Below, one piece after another: positions 1 through 8,062 of a stretch of DNA of 14,086 nt. Both the position numbers and the translations under genes were made by a program. The stretch's first letter is position 1; each line of letters starts with the position of its first letter. Below the pieces are notes generated by a model. That model had not been told where the DNA came from. It saw only the letters and a program-made list of their open reading frames with translations, and did not search any database. Source of the stretch: JANXLO01 sp038231295 (GTDB lineage: Bacteria > Armatimonadota > Chthonomonadetes > Chthonomonadales > Chthonomonadaceae); assembly GCA_038231295.1 (NCBI GenBank), contig JBBRLP010000135.1, positions 1-14,086 of the forward strand, read 5' to 3'.

Positions 1-140
1 AGCATCATGAGATTGCGGTACGCAGTCACCAGAAAGTGAAGGCTCTCAAAAGTGCGGTGGACACGGCGCTGATCAAGAAAGCGAACGCTCTCTTGGCCGC
101 CCAGATAGAAACTACGAACGAACTATGTCCGGCTACTTAG
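1..140 (+). CDS. C-terminal end of an unidentified protein (5' end outside window)
   Basis: Reading from base 3 there is an uninterrupted frame of 45 codons ending in TAG at 138-140. The translated tail begins HHEIAVRSHQKVKALKSA and ends ETTNELCPAT. It is rich in Ala, Lys, Leu and Glu with no Pro until the end, so it is probably a long amphipathic helix closing a larger protein. The other two forward frames hit stops within the first 40 bases. The start lies off the left edge. The stop is 70 bases before the protease start codon on the same strand, so the gene may be the first member of the same operon; I see no terminator in the gap. I do not recognise the family. That this is a real gene end is an inference from the clean helical composition; a chance open frame of this length cannot be excluded. 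Confidence 0.5.
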   Translation, partial: HHEIAVRSHQKVKALKSAVDTALIKKANALLAAQIETTNELCPAT

Positions 141-210
141 AATTGAGATTTTCAGTTTCAGGTGTGCTATGGAAGAGTTAGTTTTCGGTCGTTATTCGGA
201 GGAGGCATTC

Positions 211-3200
211 ATGGCTGATTTTGCTGCGGCAGTGCGTCAGGCAGAGAACACGCAGTTGCCGGTCGTCGAGGGAATTTCCGTGCAGATAGATTCTGGCGCA
301 GACAGGGAAACATTACGCGCACAGATAGAGGCGCAGGCGGCTTTGCTGCTCGGCGGGCCATGGAAGACAGTTGTTTCTTCGGGCGGAGACTGGCTGGCTG
401 TCCTGCCTGCCGACCCGAAGGCGACCCCGCCCCCACTGGACAAAGCCTGGGACGCCGCTCGTTTGTTGCAGCAGAATCCCGAAGTCAAATTTGCGGAGCC
501 GCTGACGCTTGTCCGTGTCGCCTCTCCCGATGATGCCTCCTCCGCGCAGAGGTTTGGCCTCTGGGGAGTTCCCTACAGCGCGGAGATGGAGAAAGAACTG
601 GACGCCGCCAGCACCGAGGTGGACTGGTCCCTGACGAAAATGCAGGTTCCTCAAGCCTGGGATCAGTGGCGGCAACAACATCCGACCGCAGGGGAGCCGG
701 GAGCGGGTATCGTCGTCGCACATCCCGATACGGGCTATACGCCCCATCCACAGGTACTGCCTACACTGCGCCCCAATGCAGCCCCGGCGAAGGGTTACGG
801 AATCAACTTCGTCGAGTTGGACGGCAAAGACCAGCCTACACTGGATGCCCTGGACCTCCTCCTTAACGACGGCTTTATTCCAAATCCGGGACATGGCACC
901 GGCACAGCGAGCGTTATCGCCAGCCGCCAGGGAGAGACGGTGAACATAGCGGGCATCCCCGTGCCTGTGGTTCCGGATGTTTTCGGCGTCGCGCCAGGAG
1001 CCACTATTCTGCCTCTGCGTGTCTCCACTTCCGTCGTTCACCTCAGTTTTCTGCGTCTCAGTCAGGCGATTGAGGCGGCCATCGCCGCGAAAGTGGATGT
1101 GATCTCGATGTCTCTCGGCGGGCCAGTCTCGTCCGGTCGTCTGGAAGCGGACATCCAACGCGCTCTGGATGCGGGGATCATCGTTATCTCAGCGGCGGGC
1201 AATATGCTGCCGACTGTCGTTTTCCCGGCCAAACTGCCGGGTGTCCTCGCGGTAGCCGCCAGCAATCCGGCGAATATGCCCTGGAATCTTTCCGGTCTGG
1301 GCGACGAAGTGGCGATTACGGCACCGGGCGAACGAGTCTGGCACTGCATCACAGACCTGAGCAAGCAGGCTGACCGGGGCAATGGAACCTCGTTCGCGAC
1401 GGCGGCGGTCGCGGGCCTCGCAGCGCTCTGGCTCTCCTATCACGGTAAGCCCGCGCTGCTGGCACGGTATGGAGCGCAAGGGCTGCCCTTCGCATTCCGG
1501 CTCGCATTACAGCAGTCCGCCGACTCGACTCCTTCCTTTCTGGATGGTGGGAAAGGCGGGTTTGGAACCGGGATCGCTCGTGCTGAGGCCCTGCTGAACA
1601 CTTCTCTGCCCGATCCCAACGATGTGGTCAATGAACGCTCCCAGATAATGAACAACAGTGTGGGAGGCTGGATCGGCCTGACTCTGAAAGGGCTGTGGCA
1701 ACTGCTGCGCGTTCCGACCTCGAAATCGGATGGGAGCCGCTCGGTCGCGGCGCCGGGAACGCCTCCAGATGTTGCAGGGCAGGCGGCGGTGACCGCCACC
1801 GTTCAGGCGCTTATCGGCGGAACTGGCCTCGCCAACAATACGGAATCGCTGCGGGAACTGGCGCATCTCATCGGGAGTGTGCCGAGCCTGCGCCTGGGGC
1901 TTGCCGGGGCCGCGCAGAAGTTTCAGCAAGGCGCGATTCCGATGCTGGCCCTGCGGCGAGCGTTCCTGGATCAGCCGCTCTCCACCCTGCTGCGACAGCA
2001 GCTTTCTGCCGCGCAGGAGGCGGAGAAGGCGCGGCTTTTGAGCGCCGGGCAGATGCCTGCGTTGGAGGACGTGACACAGGCTTATGCGATTCCACAGCCT
2101 CTGTCCCGCCGTCTTCGCGCCTACGCCTTCGACCCTTCGCTCTCGACGCGGTTGAAAACCTCCTCCGTCAATGCGATTACCATTTCAGTTCCGTTCGAGC
2201 CGGACCTTGCGCCGGGGCCGGTCGGAGAGTACCTCGAAGTGGTGGATGTGGACCCGGCCAGTGGCTGCGCGTATCTGCCCGTAGACCTGAATCACCCGTT
2301 CTTGTTGGCACAGGACGGCCTCGCGCCTTCCGAGGGCAATCCTCAGTTTCACCAGCAGATGGTCTATGCCGTCGCCATGAAGACGATCTCGCAGTTTGAA
2401 GAGGCTCTGGGCCGTCCGATCTTCTGGTCGCCGCTCCGCCCCTGGCACACCGGCAGCGGAGATGCGGCCCGTGCGGAAAAACGCACGAAGCTGAATGGGG
2501 CGCCGGACGTCGGGGACCAGTTTGTGCAGCGGCTGCGAATCTATCCCCACGCCCTGCGCGAAGAAAACGCCTACTACAGCCCCCAAAAACGTGCGCTGCT
2601 GCTCGGCTACTTCCCGGCGCACGGCGACGATCCCGGAGAGGAGTTTCCGGGCGGACTGGTCTTCTCCTGCCTCTCCCACGACATCATTGCCCATGAGACG
2701 ACCCATGCCATCCTCGACGGGATGCACGTCTATTTCACCGAGCCAACGAACCCGGACGTATTCGCCTTCCACGAAGCATTTGCCGATATGATCGCCCTGT
2801 TCGCGCATTTCTCCTATCCTGATGTGCTGAAAAACCAGATTGCAGACGCGGGAGGCGACCTGAATCATCAGACTCTCTTGACCCAACTCGCTGAACAGTT
2901 CGGGAGGGCGACCGGGCAGGGGCAGGCGCTGCGCGACGCCATCGGTCGGATTAACAGCAAAGATGGCATGTGGCAGCGCTATACCCCCAACCCGACCGAA
3001 CTGCCTTCGGTATCGGAAGCGCACGCACGTGGTTCGCTCCTTGTCTCCGCTGTTTTCGATGCCTACCTCGCCATCTACAGCGACCGCGTGGACGATCTCA
3101 AACGCATCGCGACGGGCGGGACGGGCATACTGCCGCAGGGTCAACTGCATCCCGCACTGGTGGACCGAATGGCGGACGAGGCCGCGAAAGCTGCCCGACA

Positions 3201-4167
3201 CGTGCTGGCGATGTGTATTCGGGCGATGGACTATGTGCCTCCGGTGGATATCACGTTCGGGGAGTTCCTGCGGGCGCTGATTACCGCCGACTACGACCTG
3301 GTTCCCGACGACCCGCGCAACTATCGCGTAGCCTTCATAGACGCCTTCCGCAAATGGGGTATCTATCCGCGCAATGTGCGAACCCTCTCCGAGGAGAGTC
3401 TGCGCTGGCATACTCCGAAAGACCTCTACCTGTTCCCACCGGTTCCGGAAGAAGCAAAGAAATCAAAAAAACAGAATGGAGCCGACTACGAGAGCGATAT
3501 GCGGATAAATATCCGCCATGCGCTGCATCTCTGGAAACCCGGAGCCAGGCGGGAGGAGATTTTCAACAAACTCCATACCGCGCAGGCCGCATTGGTGAGT
3601 TATTTGAAAAATCTGGCGCGTCTTAATCCGCAGACAAAACTTCCTGTGAACTCGGCCAACCAGGCACGTGTGCAAAAATTGCTTGTCGGCCTGGACGTTG
3701 ACAAACCGTTTAGCATCGCCAATCTGCGTCCCGCCCGACGTATCGGCCCCAACAACGAGTTCCTGACCGAACTGGTCGTCGAGATCGTGCAGTCGGAGAA
3801 AGACGCACAGGGAAATGACACCGGGTTCCGGGGCGGCGTCACCATGATCGTCAGTCTGGACGATTGGAAGGTGCGCTACACGATCTACAAGCGCCTTGTC
3901 AACGAAGGCGGAATTCCTGAAACCGACCGCAAAGCGCGGCAGACGGCCTTCGAGAAAATGGCGTTTGGGGTCTCCGGGAAGGCTGCGGAGTACTGCTGCG
4001 GCGACAGGGAGGCGATGGCAAAGGGAGATCGCACGGTGAACCGGGAAGCCATGCGGGCGGACTCGTGCGGCTGCCGCACCAAAAAACAGGGCGGCAATGA
4101 GGCGATACGGGAGCCTTTCGCGCTGCTGCATCTCGCCGAGCCAGGTTCGTTCAAGGGAGGAGAATAA
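211..4167 (+). CDS. dual-protease protein: subtilisin-like (S8) domain plus gluzincin (thermolysin-like) metallopeptidase domain
   Basis: I chose the ATG at 211 because GGAGGAGG at 198-205 lies five bases upstream; an in-frame ATG at 169 has no such site. The product is 1318 residues. Residues about 15-105 resemble a subtilase propeptide (QNPEVKFAEPL near the end). The S8 domain follows, with catalytic Asp173 (HPDTGY), His228 (GHGTGTASVI), oxyanion Asn331 (SAAGNM) and Ser394 (GTSFATAAVAG). A helical, Ala/Leu-rich linker leads to a second site: His828, Glu829 and His832 (HETTH) with Glu855 in FHEAFAD, the zinc ligands and glutamate of gluzincin peptidases. Near the C-terminus are paired cysteines at 1262-1263 and 1286/1288. 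There is no signal peptide or membrane segment, so the protein is probably cytosolic, unlike most secreted subtilases. It is far longer than a single-domain subtilase. The stop is 3 bases before the MBL-fold gene, so the two are co-translated. All catalytic residues are present, so both sites may be active. The substrate is unknown. Confidence 0.9.
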   Translation: MADFAAAVRQAENTQLPVVEGISVQIDSGADRETLRAQIEAQAALLLGGPWKTVVSSGGDWLAVLPADPKATPPPLDKAWDAARLLQQNPEVKFAEPLTLVRVASPDDASSAQRFGLWGVPYSAEMEKELDAASTEVDWSLTKMQVPQAWDQWRQQHPTAGEPGAGIVVAHPDTGYTPHPQVLPTLRPNAAPAKGYGINFVELDGKDQPTLDALDLLLNDGFIPNPGHGTGTASVIASRQGETVNIAGIPVPVVPDVFGVAPGATILPLRVSTSVVHLSFLRLSQAIEAAIAAKVDVISMSLGGPVSSGRLEADIQRALDAGIIVISAAGNMLPTVVFPAKLPGVLAVAASNPANMPWNLSGLGDEVAITAPGERVWHCITDLSKQADRGNGTSFATAAVAGLAALWLSYHGKPALLARYGAQGLPFAFRLALQQSADSTPSFLDGGKGGFGTGIARAEALLNTSLPDPNDVVNERSQIMNNSVGGWIGLTLKGLWQLLRVPTSKSDGSRSVAAPGTPPDVAGQAAVTATVQALIGGTGLANNTESLRELAHLIGSVPSLRLGLAGAAQKFQQGAIPMLALRRAFLDQPLSTLLRQQLSAAQEAEKARLLSAGQMPALEDVTQAYAIPQPLSRRLRAYAFDPSLSTRLKTSSVNAITISVPFEPDLAPGPVGEYLEVVDVDPASGCAYLPVDLNHPFLLAQDGLAPSEGNPQFHQQMVYAVAMKTISQFEEALGRPIFWSPLRPWHTGSGDAARAEKRTKLNGAPDVGDQFVQRLRIYPHALREENAYYSPQKRALLLGYFPAHGDDPGEEFPGGLVFSCLSHDIIAHETTHAILDGMHVYFTEPTNPDVFAFHEAFADMIALFAHFSYPDVLKNQIADAGGDLNHQTLLTQLAEQFGRATGQGQALRDAIGRINSKDGMWQRYTPNPTELPSVSEAHARGSLLVSAVFDAYLAIYSDRVDDLKRIATGGTGILPQGQLHPALVDRMADEAAKAARHVLAMCIRAMDYVPPVDITFGEFLRALITADYDLVPDDPRNYRVAFIDAFRKWGIYPRNVRTLSEESLRWHTPKDLYLFPPVPEEAKKSKKQNGADYESDMRINIRHALHLWKPGARREEIFNKLHTAQAALVSYLKNLARLNPQTKLPVNSANQARVQKLLVGLDVDKPFSIANLRPARRIGPNNEFLTELVVEIVQSEKDAQGNDTGFRGGVTMIVSLDDWKVRYTIYKRLVNEGGIPETDRKARQTAFEKMAFGVSGKAAEYCCGDREAMAKGDRTVNREAMRADSCGCRTKKQGGNEAIREPFALLHLAEPGSFKGGE

Positions 4168-4170
4168 GAG

Positions 4171-5832
4171 ATGGCGGACAACACTATCAAAGCGCCTGCT
4201 GCGCCCGATCGCCTGCTGCCGGGACCGAATGAAGTCAAGATGCGGCTCTACGGACAGGGTCTCGGCGACTGCTTCCTGCTCGCCTTTGCCCGTGACGGCA
4301 AGCCGGACAATCCTTGTTACGTCGTTATTGACTGCGGTGTGGGGATGAACACTCCAGACGAAAAAGACCGGATGAACACCATCGTCAGGGACATCAACAC
4401 GGCAACGGGCGGTCATATAGATGTTCTGGCCGTGACCCACGAACACTACGACCACGTCATCGGGTTCCTGCACGCGAAAGCGGAGTGGCAGCAGATTAAG
4501 GTAGACGCAGTGTGGACAGCCTGGACAGAAAAGAAGGACGATCCCGATGCGGGGTCTCTTGAAAAAGTTAAAGTGGCGTTCCAGAAGGCGACCGTCAACG
4601 CGCTGGGCCAGTCGCTGCGGATGGGAGTGGATGCAGAGGCCGGATTTTTTGGCGTGGATGCCGATCTGGCGCTCGACCCGGCCGCTCTCGCAGCCGGGCC
4701 AGGTAAGATTACCCAGGCATTCGACATCGCGAAAGGGCTTTGCAGCCCTCAACTCCCGACGTACTGTGAACCGGGCGATGTGCGCGTTTTGCCGGGAACA
4801 GACGTCCGTACTTATGTTCTTGGCCCACCACGCTTCAAAAATGGAGACGGACAACCGCTTCTGAGGAAGACCACCCCGCTTGTCAAACTTCTGGTGGATG
4901 AGTCGGAGATGTACCACTACAGCGATTTCGGCATGACGGCAGACGGAGACTCTCCTGCTGCGTCCTCCAAAGACGGCAAAGCGCTGGCTGCGAACGCGGG
5001 TTTCCCGCCGCCGCATCTCTCACCGGATGCCGACCCCGGCATGGCGGGGCTTTCGCAGGCAATGATGGGTGCCGCCGATACCTTTTCCGCCGATGAGTTC
5101 AACCGCTGCTGCCCCTTCGACAGCACTTTGTGCCTGGAGTGGGATGAGGCGCTGGTGCAGCCCTTCTTCTGGGAACACTACACCTCCGGCCCGACCTGGC
5201 GGCGCGTGGATGGGGACTGGCTGGGCGGGGCGAGTGATCTGGCGCTGCGGGCAGGCGACATCATCAACAACATCAGTCTGGTACTCGCCTTTGAACTCCC
5301 GCAAACGAAGAAAGTGCTGCTTTTCGTCGGGGATGCTCAGGTGGGGAATTGGCTGTCCTGGGACTTTATCTCGACCTGGAACGATATAGACGGTAAAAAG
5401 CCGTTGCCCGAAAAGCCGAACATAGAGGAACTGCTGGGGCGCGTCGCTTTCTACAAGGTGGGGCATCACGGCAGCCACAACGCGACCATTAAAGCGAAGG
5501 GACTGGAACGAATGGCGAAGCAGGACGGAAAGGATACCGATCTGCTCGCGTTCATTCCGGTCAGCGTTCCCGTTGCCCACGACATTCTCGGCTACTGCCC
5601 GATGCCCTTCTACCCGGTCCTCCGCGCTCTCCAGAAGAAGACCGACGGACGGGTCTTCCTCTCCAACGGCGAACTGTTACAACCCACGGAATCCAGCAAG
5701 ACAGACGCCCAACTGTGGCAGGGGGTGATAAAGTCGAACGACAGACGTCCTGCCGATATACTCACTCCCAAAGTGACGAAAGACGGAACGGTTGAGGGGG
5801 CCGTTCCCCTCTATCTGGAAGTAACCATGTGA
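4171..5832 (+). CDS. ComEC-type metallo-beta-lactamase-fold hydrolase
   Basis: The product is 553 residues. GGGAGGAG at 4155-4162 lies inside the end of the protease gene and fixes the ATG. The N-terminus carries the GLGDCFLL and YVVIDCG strands typical of the MBL domain found in ComEC and its stand-alone relatives. The metal-binding motif THEHYDH supplies His90, His92, Asp94 and His95. Late motifs are Asp388 (FVGDAQ) and His432/His433 with a nearby His436 (KVGHHGSHNA). About 290 residues separate the first motif from Asp388, well above a minimal MBL core, so there is a large insert, partly low-complexity around residues 250-300. There are no membrane segments, so it is not a ComEC channel. 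MBL-fold enzymes of this type are usually hydrolases or nucleases; the substrate here cannot be read from sequence. Its tight coupling to a two-site protease suggests the two proteins act together. Confidence 0.9.
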   Translation: MADNTIKAPAAPDRLLPGPNEVKMRLYGQGLGDCFLLAFARDGKPDNPCYVVIDCGVGMNTPDEKDRMNTIVRDINTATGGHIDVLAVTHEHYDHVIGFLHAKAEWQQIKVDAVWTAWTEKKDDPDAGSLEKVKVAFQKATVNALGQSLRMGVDAEAGFFGVDADLALDPAALAAGPGKITQAFDIAKGLCSPQLPTYCEPGDVRVLPGTDVRTYVLGPPRFKNGDGQPLLRKTTPLVKLLVDESEMYHYSDFGMTADGDSPAASSKDGKALAANAGFPPPHLSPDADPGMAGLSQAMMGAADTFSADEFNRCCPFDSTLCLEWDEALVQPFFWEHYTSGPTWRRVDGDWLGGASDLALRAGDIINNISLVLAFELPQTKKVLLFVGDAQVGNWLSWDFISTWNDIDGKKPLPEKPNIEELLGRVAFYKVGHHGSHNATIKAKGLERMAKQDGKDTDLLAFIPVSVPVAHDILGYCPMPFYPVLRALQKKTDGRVFLSNGELLQPTESSKTDAQLWQGVIKSNDRRPADILTPKVTKDGTVEGAVPLYLEVTM

Positions 5833-5833
5833 C

Positions 5834-5862
5834 TGCGTACCTGTCTTCGTTGAGACAGCGCA
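5834..5862 (+). terminator. weak terminator-like hairpin after the MBL-fold gene
   Basis: CTGTCT (5841-5846) pairs with AGACAG (5853-5858) across a six-base loop. The stem extends as TGCG/CGCA past a three-base bulge. It begins one base after the stop codon. No U-run follows, so it may be an RNA 3'-end stabiliser or a rho-assisted stop rather than a classical intrinsic terminator. Confidence 0.35.
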
Positions 5863-5876
5863 CGGGCCGCGAATCG

Positions 5877-5906
5877 TTGACGTAGTGAAGTCGAACGTGC
5901 TAAACT
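5877..5906 (+). promoter_or_regulatory. candidate sigma70 promoter for the GH36 operon
   Basis: TTGACG (5877-5882) as -35 and TAAACT (5901-5906) as -10 are separated by 18 bases, with an extended -10 TG at 5898-5899. The -10 matches the consensus at only four of six positions. If used, transcription would start near 5913 and leave a leader of about 290 bases before the GH36 start codon. Confidence 0.4.
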
Positions 5907-6030
5907 TCAACAACTATAACCACGTCCGGCTTGCTCAAACCTCTGCTTGTCTGGCAGGACTTGCAGGAGAACCGAAAACAAGGTCGTTCGTGTGTCCGCT
6001 TGCGGACACTTGGCCGCCGGCCCACAGCCC

Positions 6031-6068
6031 CGGAATTTATTCCGAAGGGCAAACCCGGCCGCAACGGC
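6031..6068 (+). repeat. hairpin module, copy 1
   Basis: The module opens with CGGAAT-TT-ATTCCG (6031-6044), continues with GGG-CAAA-CCC (6047-6056) and ends with GCCG-CAA-CGGC (6058-6068). Its first 28 bases match copy 2 at 23 positions, 101 bases away. Confidence 0.55.
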
Positions 6069-6131
6069 GATCAACGTTCGTCACTCGCGCCCAACACGCA
6101 CGCTCGATACCGACGCCCGTCAGTGGTCAAT

Positions 6132-6178
6132 CGGAAATCTTTCCGCAGGGCAATCCCGGAGGCACTCTACCCGAGTGC
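6132..6178 (+). repeat. hairpin module, copy 2
   Basis: CGGAAA-TC-TTTCCG (6132-6145) is followed by GGG-CAAT-CCC (6148-6157) and by GCACTC-TACCC-GAGTGC (6162-6178). Compared with copy 1, two of the five differences in the 28-base core fall on opposite sides of the first stem and keep it paired; the others are in loops or between stems. Confidence 0.55.
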
Positions 6179-6201
6179 AATAGACAGGTACTACTGTTGG
6201 C

Positions 6202-8046
6202 ATGAAAACCTCTTCTTCCGACATCCAAGCCGGTCAGGCTCCCGTTTCGCCGCAGCGAAGAGAGTTCCTCACTCAGTGCGCTCAGTGGGCCGCTGTCGTG
6301 GGATTTGCCGGTCAGGAGCGCCTTATGTCTCTTCCGCATTCCCATGCCTCTTTCGCCGAAGTCTTTCTCCCCGACGGAACGGCGGCCCCTGGTGCGATTG
6401 TCGTTCGCTCCACAAAGCAGGGTGACCTGACACGCTATAGTCTGCACAACGCCGGAGCAGCGGCGGTCAAGGTGCAGTCTGTACGGCTGTTCTCGCTGCC
6501 CCACGCTTTTTCGCCGGAAACTCGGCTGTATGGCGAGGGCTTTCAGATGCTGAGTCAGACCGGAGGAACGCTCGGCAAGCCCCTTGCGCTCGGTGGGTTT
6601 ACGGACGCAGGCCATTATAAACTGGCGCAGCCATCGGGAGCGACGACAGTCTACGGATTGCTGACGCTGACGCCGCCGCAGGAAGAGACTCGACTGTACG
6701 CATTTGCCTCCTGCCATCGGTTCAGCGGCAGGTTCTGTGTCACTCCCGACCGCATCGAGGCATGGCTTGATCTGGAAGGCCGCGAGATTGGCGCGGGAGA
6801 GACGTGGGAACTGGAAGAGGTTCTGATACGCACGGGACACGACCGGGAAAAACTGCTGGAAGCGCTGGCTGCCGAGATACATCGCCATCACCCTCCCCTC
6901 CATTTTAAATCCCCTCCGACCGGCTGGTGTTCCTGGTACTGCTTTGGGCCGGAAGTCACGGAGGCGCAGGTTCTCGACAATCTCGATGTTATCTCAAAGT
7001 CGCTGCCTGCCCTGCGTTATGTGCAGATTGACGACGGGTATCAGACCGCGATGGGCGACTGGCTCTCCACCGGGAAGGCGTTCGGAGGCGGGGTTCAGGG
7101 GGTGTTGAAAAAGATTAGGGAGAAGGGTTTCGAGCCTGCCATCTGGGTCGCGCCGTTTATCGCGGAGGAGAACTCTGAGGTTTTCAAACTGCACCCCGAC
7201 TGGTTTATACAGGATGCAGAGGGCAAGCCGCTTGCTTCCAACCGCGTGACGTTCGGCGGGTGGCGGCACGGCCCCTGGTATGCGCTCGATGGAACACACC
7301 CGGAAGCGCAGCGGCATCTCGAAACGGTGTTCCACACCATGCGGCAGGAGTGGGGCTGCACCTACTTCAAACTGGACGCCAACTTCTGGGGGGCGATGCA
7401 CGGCGGACATCTGCACGACCCGCAGGCCACCCGTATCGAAGCCTACCGGCGCGGTATGGCGGCTGTCCTGCGCGGAGCGGGCGACAGTTTTATCCTGGGC
7501 TGCAATCACCCGATCTGGCCCTCGTTCGGAGTGATTCATGGCTCCCGTAGTTCCAATGACATCAACCGTGACTGGCCGGTTATCTCCCACACGGCCCGCG
7601 AGAATCTCTCCCGCAACTGGCAGAACGGGCGGCTCTGGTGGAACGACCCGGACTGCCTTGTCCTGACAGGAGCGCTGCCGGAGAACGAGTTCCGCTTCCA
7701 CGCCACCGCTCTCTACGCCACAGGAGGAATGCTGCTCTCCGGCGATGATCTCACGAAACTCTCCCCGGAACGCCTCGACACGCTCCGCAAACTCCTGCCG
7801 CCAACGGGAGTCGCCGCCCGCTTTGAGGACGAAACCCTGCGCGTCGGAACCGTAACGCTCAAAGATCGTCACATACTCTGCCTCTTCAACTGGGAGGAGA
7901 CGCCGCAAAATCTGCGTGTACGTCTGCCGCATTCCTGTCACGTGCAGGACTTCTGGACGGGAGAAGACCTCGGACAGCACACGGGAGTCTTCGAGGCGAA
8001 CGCAATGCCACCGCACTCCGCCCGTCTGCTGGTCTGCCGCCGATAG
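6202..8046 (+). CDS. GH36-family alpha-galactosidase-like glycoside hydrolase, probably exported
   Basis: The product is 614 residues. The N-terminus has twin arginines at 19-20 in QRREFLT followed by a short hydrophobic stretch, which fits a Tat signal that would export the folded enzyme. A beta-rich N-terminal part leads into a (beta/alpha)8 barrel beginning at TGWCSWYCFG (about residue 240). The predicted nucleophile is Asp392 (FKLDANFWG) and the acid/base is Asp453 (SSNDINRDW), as in GH36. YVQIDDGYQ and WVAPFI are further family motifs. The last 70 residues look like the C-terminal beta-sandwich. GH36 enzymes hydrolyse alpha-galactosides, and some members act as transglycosylases or on alpha-N-acetylgalactosamine; exact specificity is not visible. 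The ribosome binding site is weak (ACAGG), unlike neighbouring genes, and the long structured leader may control translation. A PLP enzyme gene follows after 16 bases. Confidence 0.88.
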   Translation: MKTSSSDIQAGQAPVSPQRREFLTQCAQWAAVVGFAGQERLMSLPHSHASFAEVFLPDGTAAPGAIVVRSTKQGDLTRYSLHNAGAAAVKVQSVRLFSLPHAFSPETRLYGEGFQMLSQTGGTLGKPLALGGFTDAGHYKLAQPSGATTVYGLLTLTPPQEETRLYAFASCHRFSGRFCVTPDRIEAWLDLEGREIGAGETWELEEVLIRTGHDREKLLEALAAEIHRHHPPLHFKSPPTGWCSWYCFGPEVTEAQVLDNLDVISKSLPALRYVQIDDGYQTAMGDWLSTGKAFGGGVQGVLKKIREKGFEPAIWVAPFIAEENSEVFKLHPDWFIQDAEGKPLASNRVTFGGWRHGPWYALDGTHPEAQRHLETVFHTMRQEWGCTYFKLDANFWGAMHGGHLHDPQATRIEAYRRGMAAVLRGAGDSFILGCNHPIWPSFGVIHGSRSSNDINRDWPVISHTARENLSRNWQNGRLWWNDPDCLVLTGALPENEFRFHATALYATGGMLLSGDDLTKLSPERLDTLRKLLPPTGVAARFEDETLRVGTVTLKDRHILCLFNWEETPQNLRVRLPHSCHVQDFWTGEDLGQHTGVFEANAMPPHSARLLVCRR

Positions 8047-8062
8047 AGGAGGGAAACACACG

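Larger units (their letters stand above)
5913..6201 (+). promoter_or_regulatory. candidate structured 5' leader upstream of the GH36 gene
   Basis: This gene-free stretch is packed with short perfect stem-loops on the + strand. GTGTCCGC-TT-GCGGACAC lies at 5992-6009. Two copies of a three-hairpin module lie at 6031-6068 and 6132-6178. Short open frames cross it (for example GTG 5885 to 6205), but I saw no convincing ribosome binding site or recognisable protein, and the two module copies fall in different reading frames. A regulatory leader is the favoured reading. A degraded gene or a short dispersed repeat is possible. I do not match it to a named riboswitch class. Confidence 0.35.

Noticed and set aside
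143..173. TTGAGA and TATGGA as a promoter for the protease gene
   Set aside because: The 19-base spacer and poor -10 make it no better than chance; the protease may instead be read from upstream.
2185..3411. 408-codon open frame on the minus strand
   Set aside because: Antisense shadow of the metalloprotease part; no motifs.
3463..5016. 517-codon open frame on the minus strand
   Set aside because: It lies opposite the protease and MBL genes, crosses their junction, and its translation is Arg/Val-rich without motifs; the + strand genes have clear active sites.
6047..6058. GGGCAAACCC resembling part of the c-di-GMP-I riboswitch consensus
   Set aside because: The remaining conserved parts, including the GGGACGCAAAGCC side, are absent.
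5885..6425. Short plus-strand frames in the GH36 leader
   Set aside because: No ribosome binding sites, no recognisable domains, and the internal repeat copies are in different frames; kept only as an alternative explanation in the findings.
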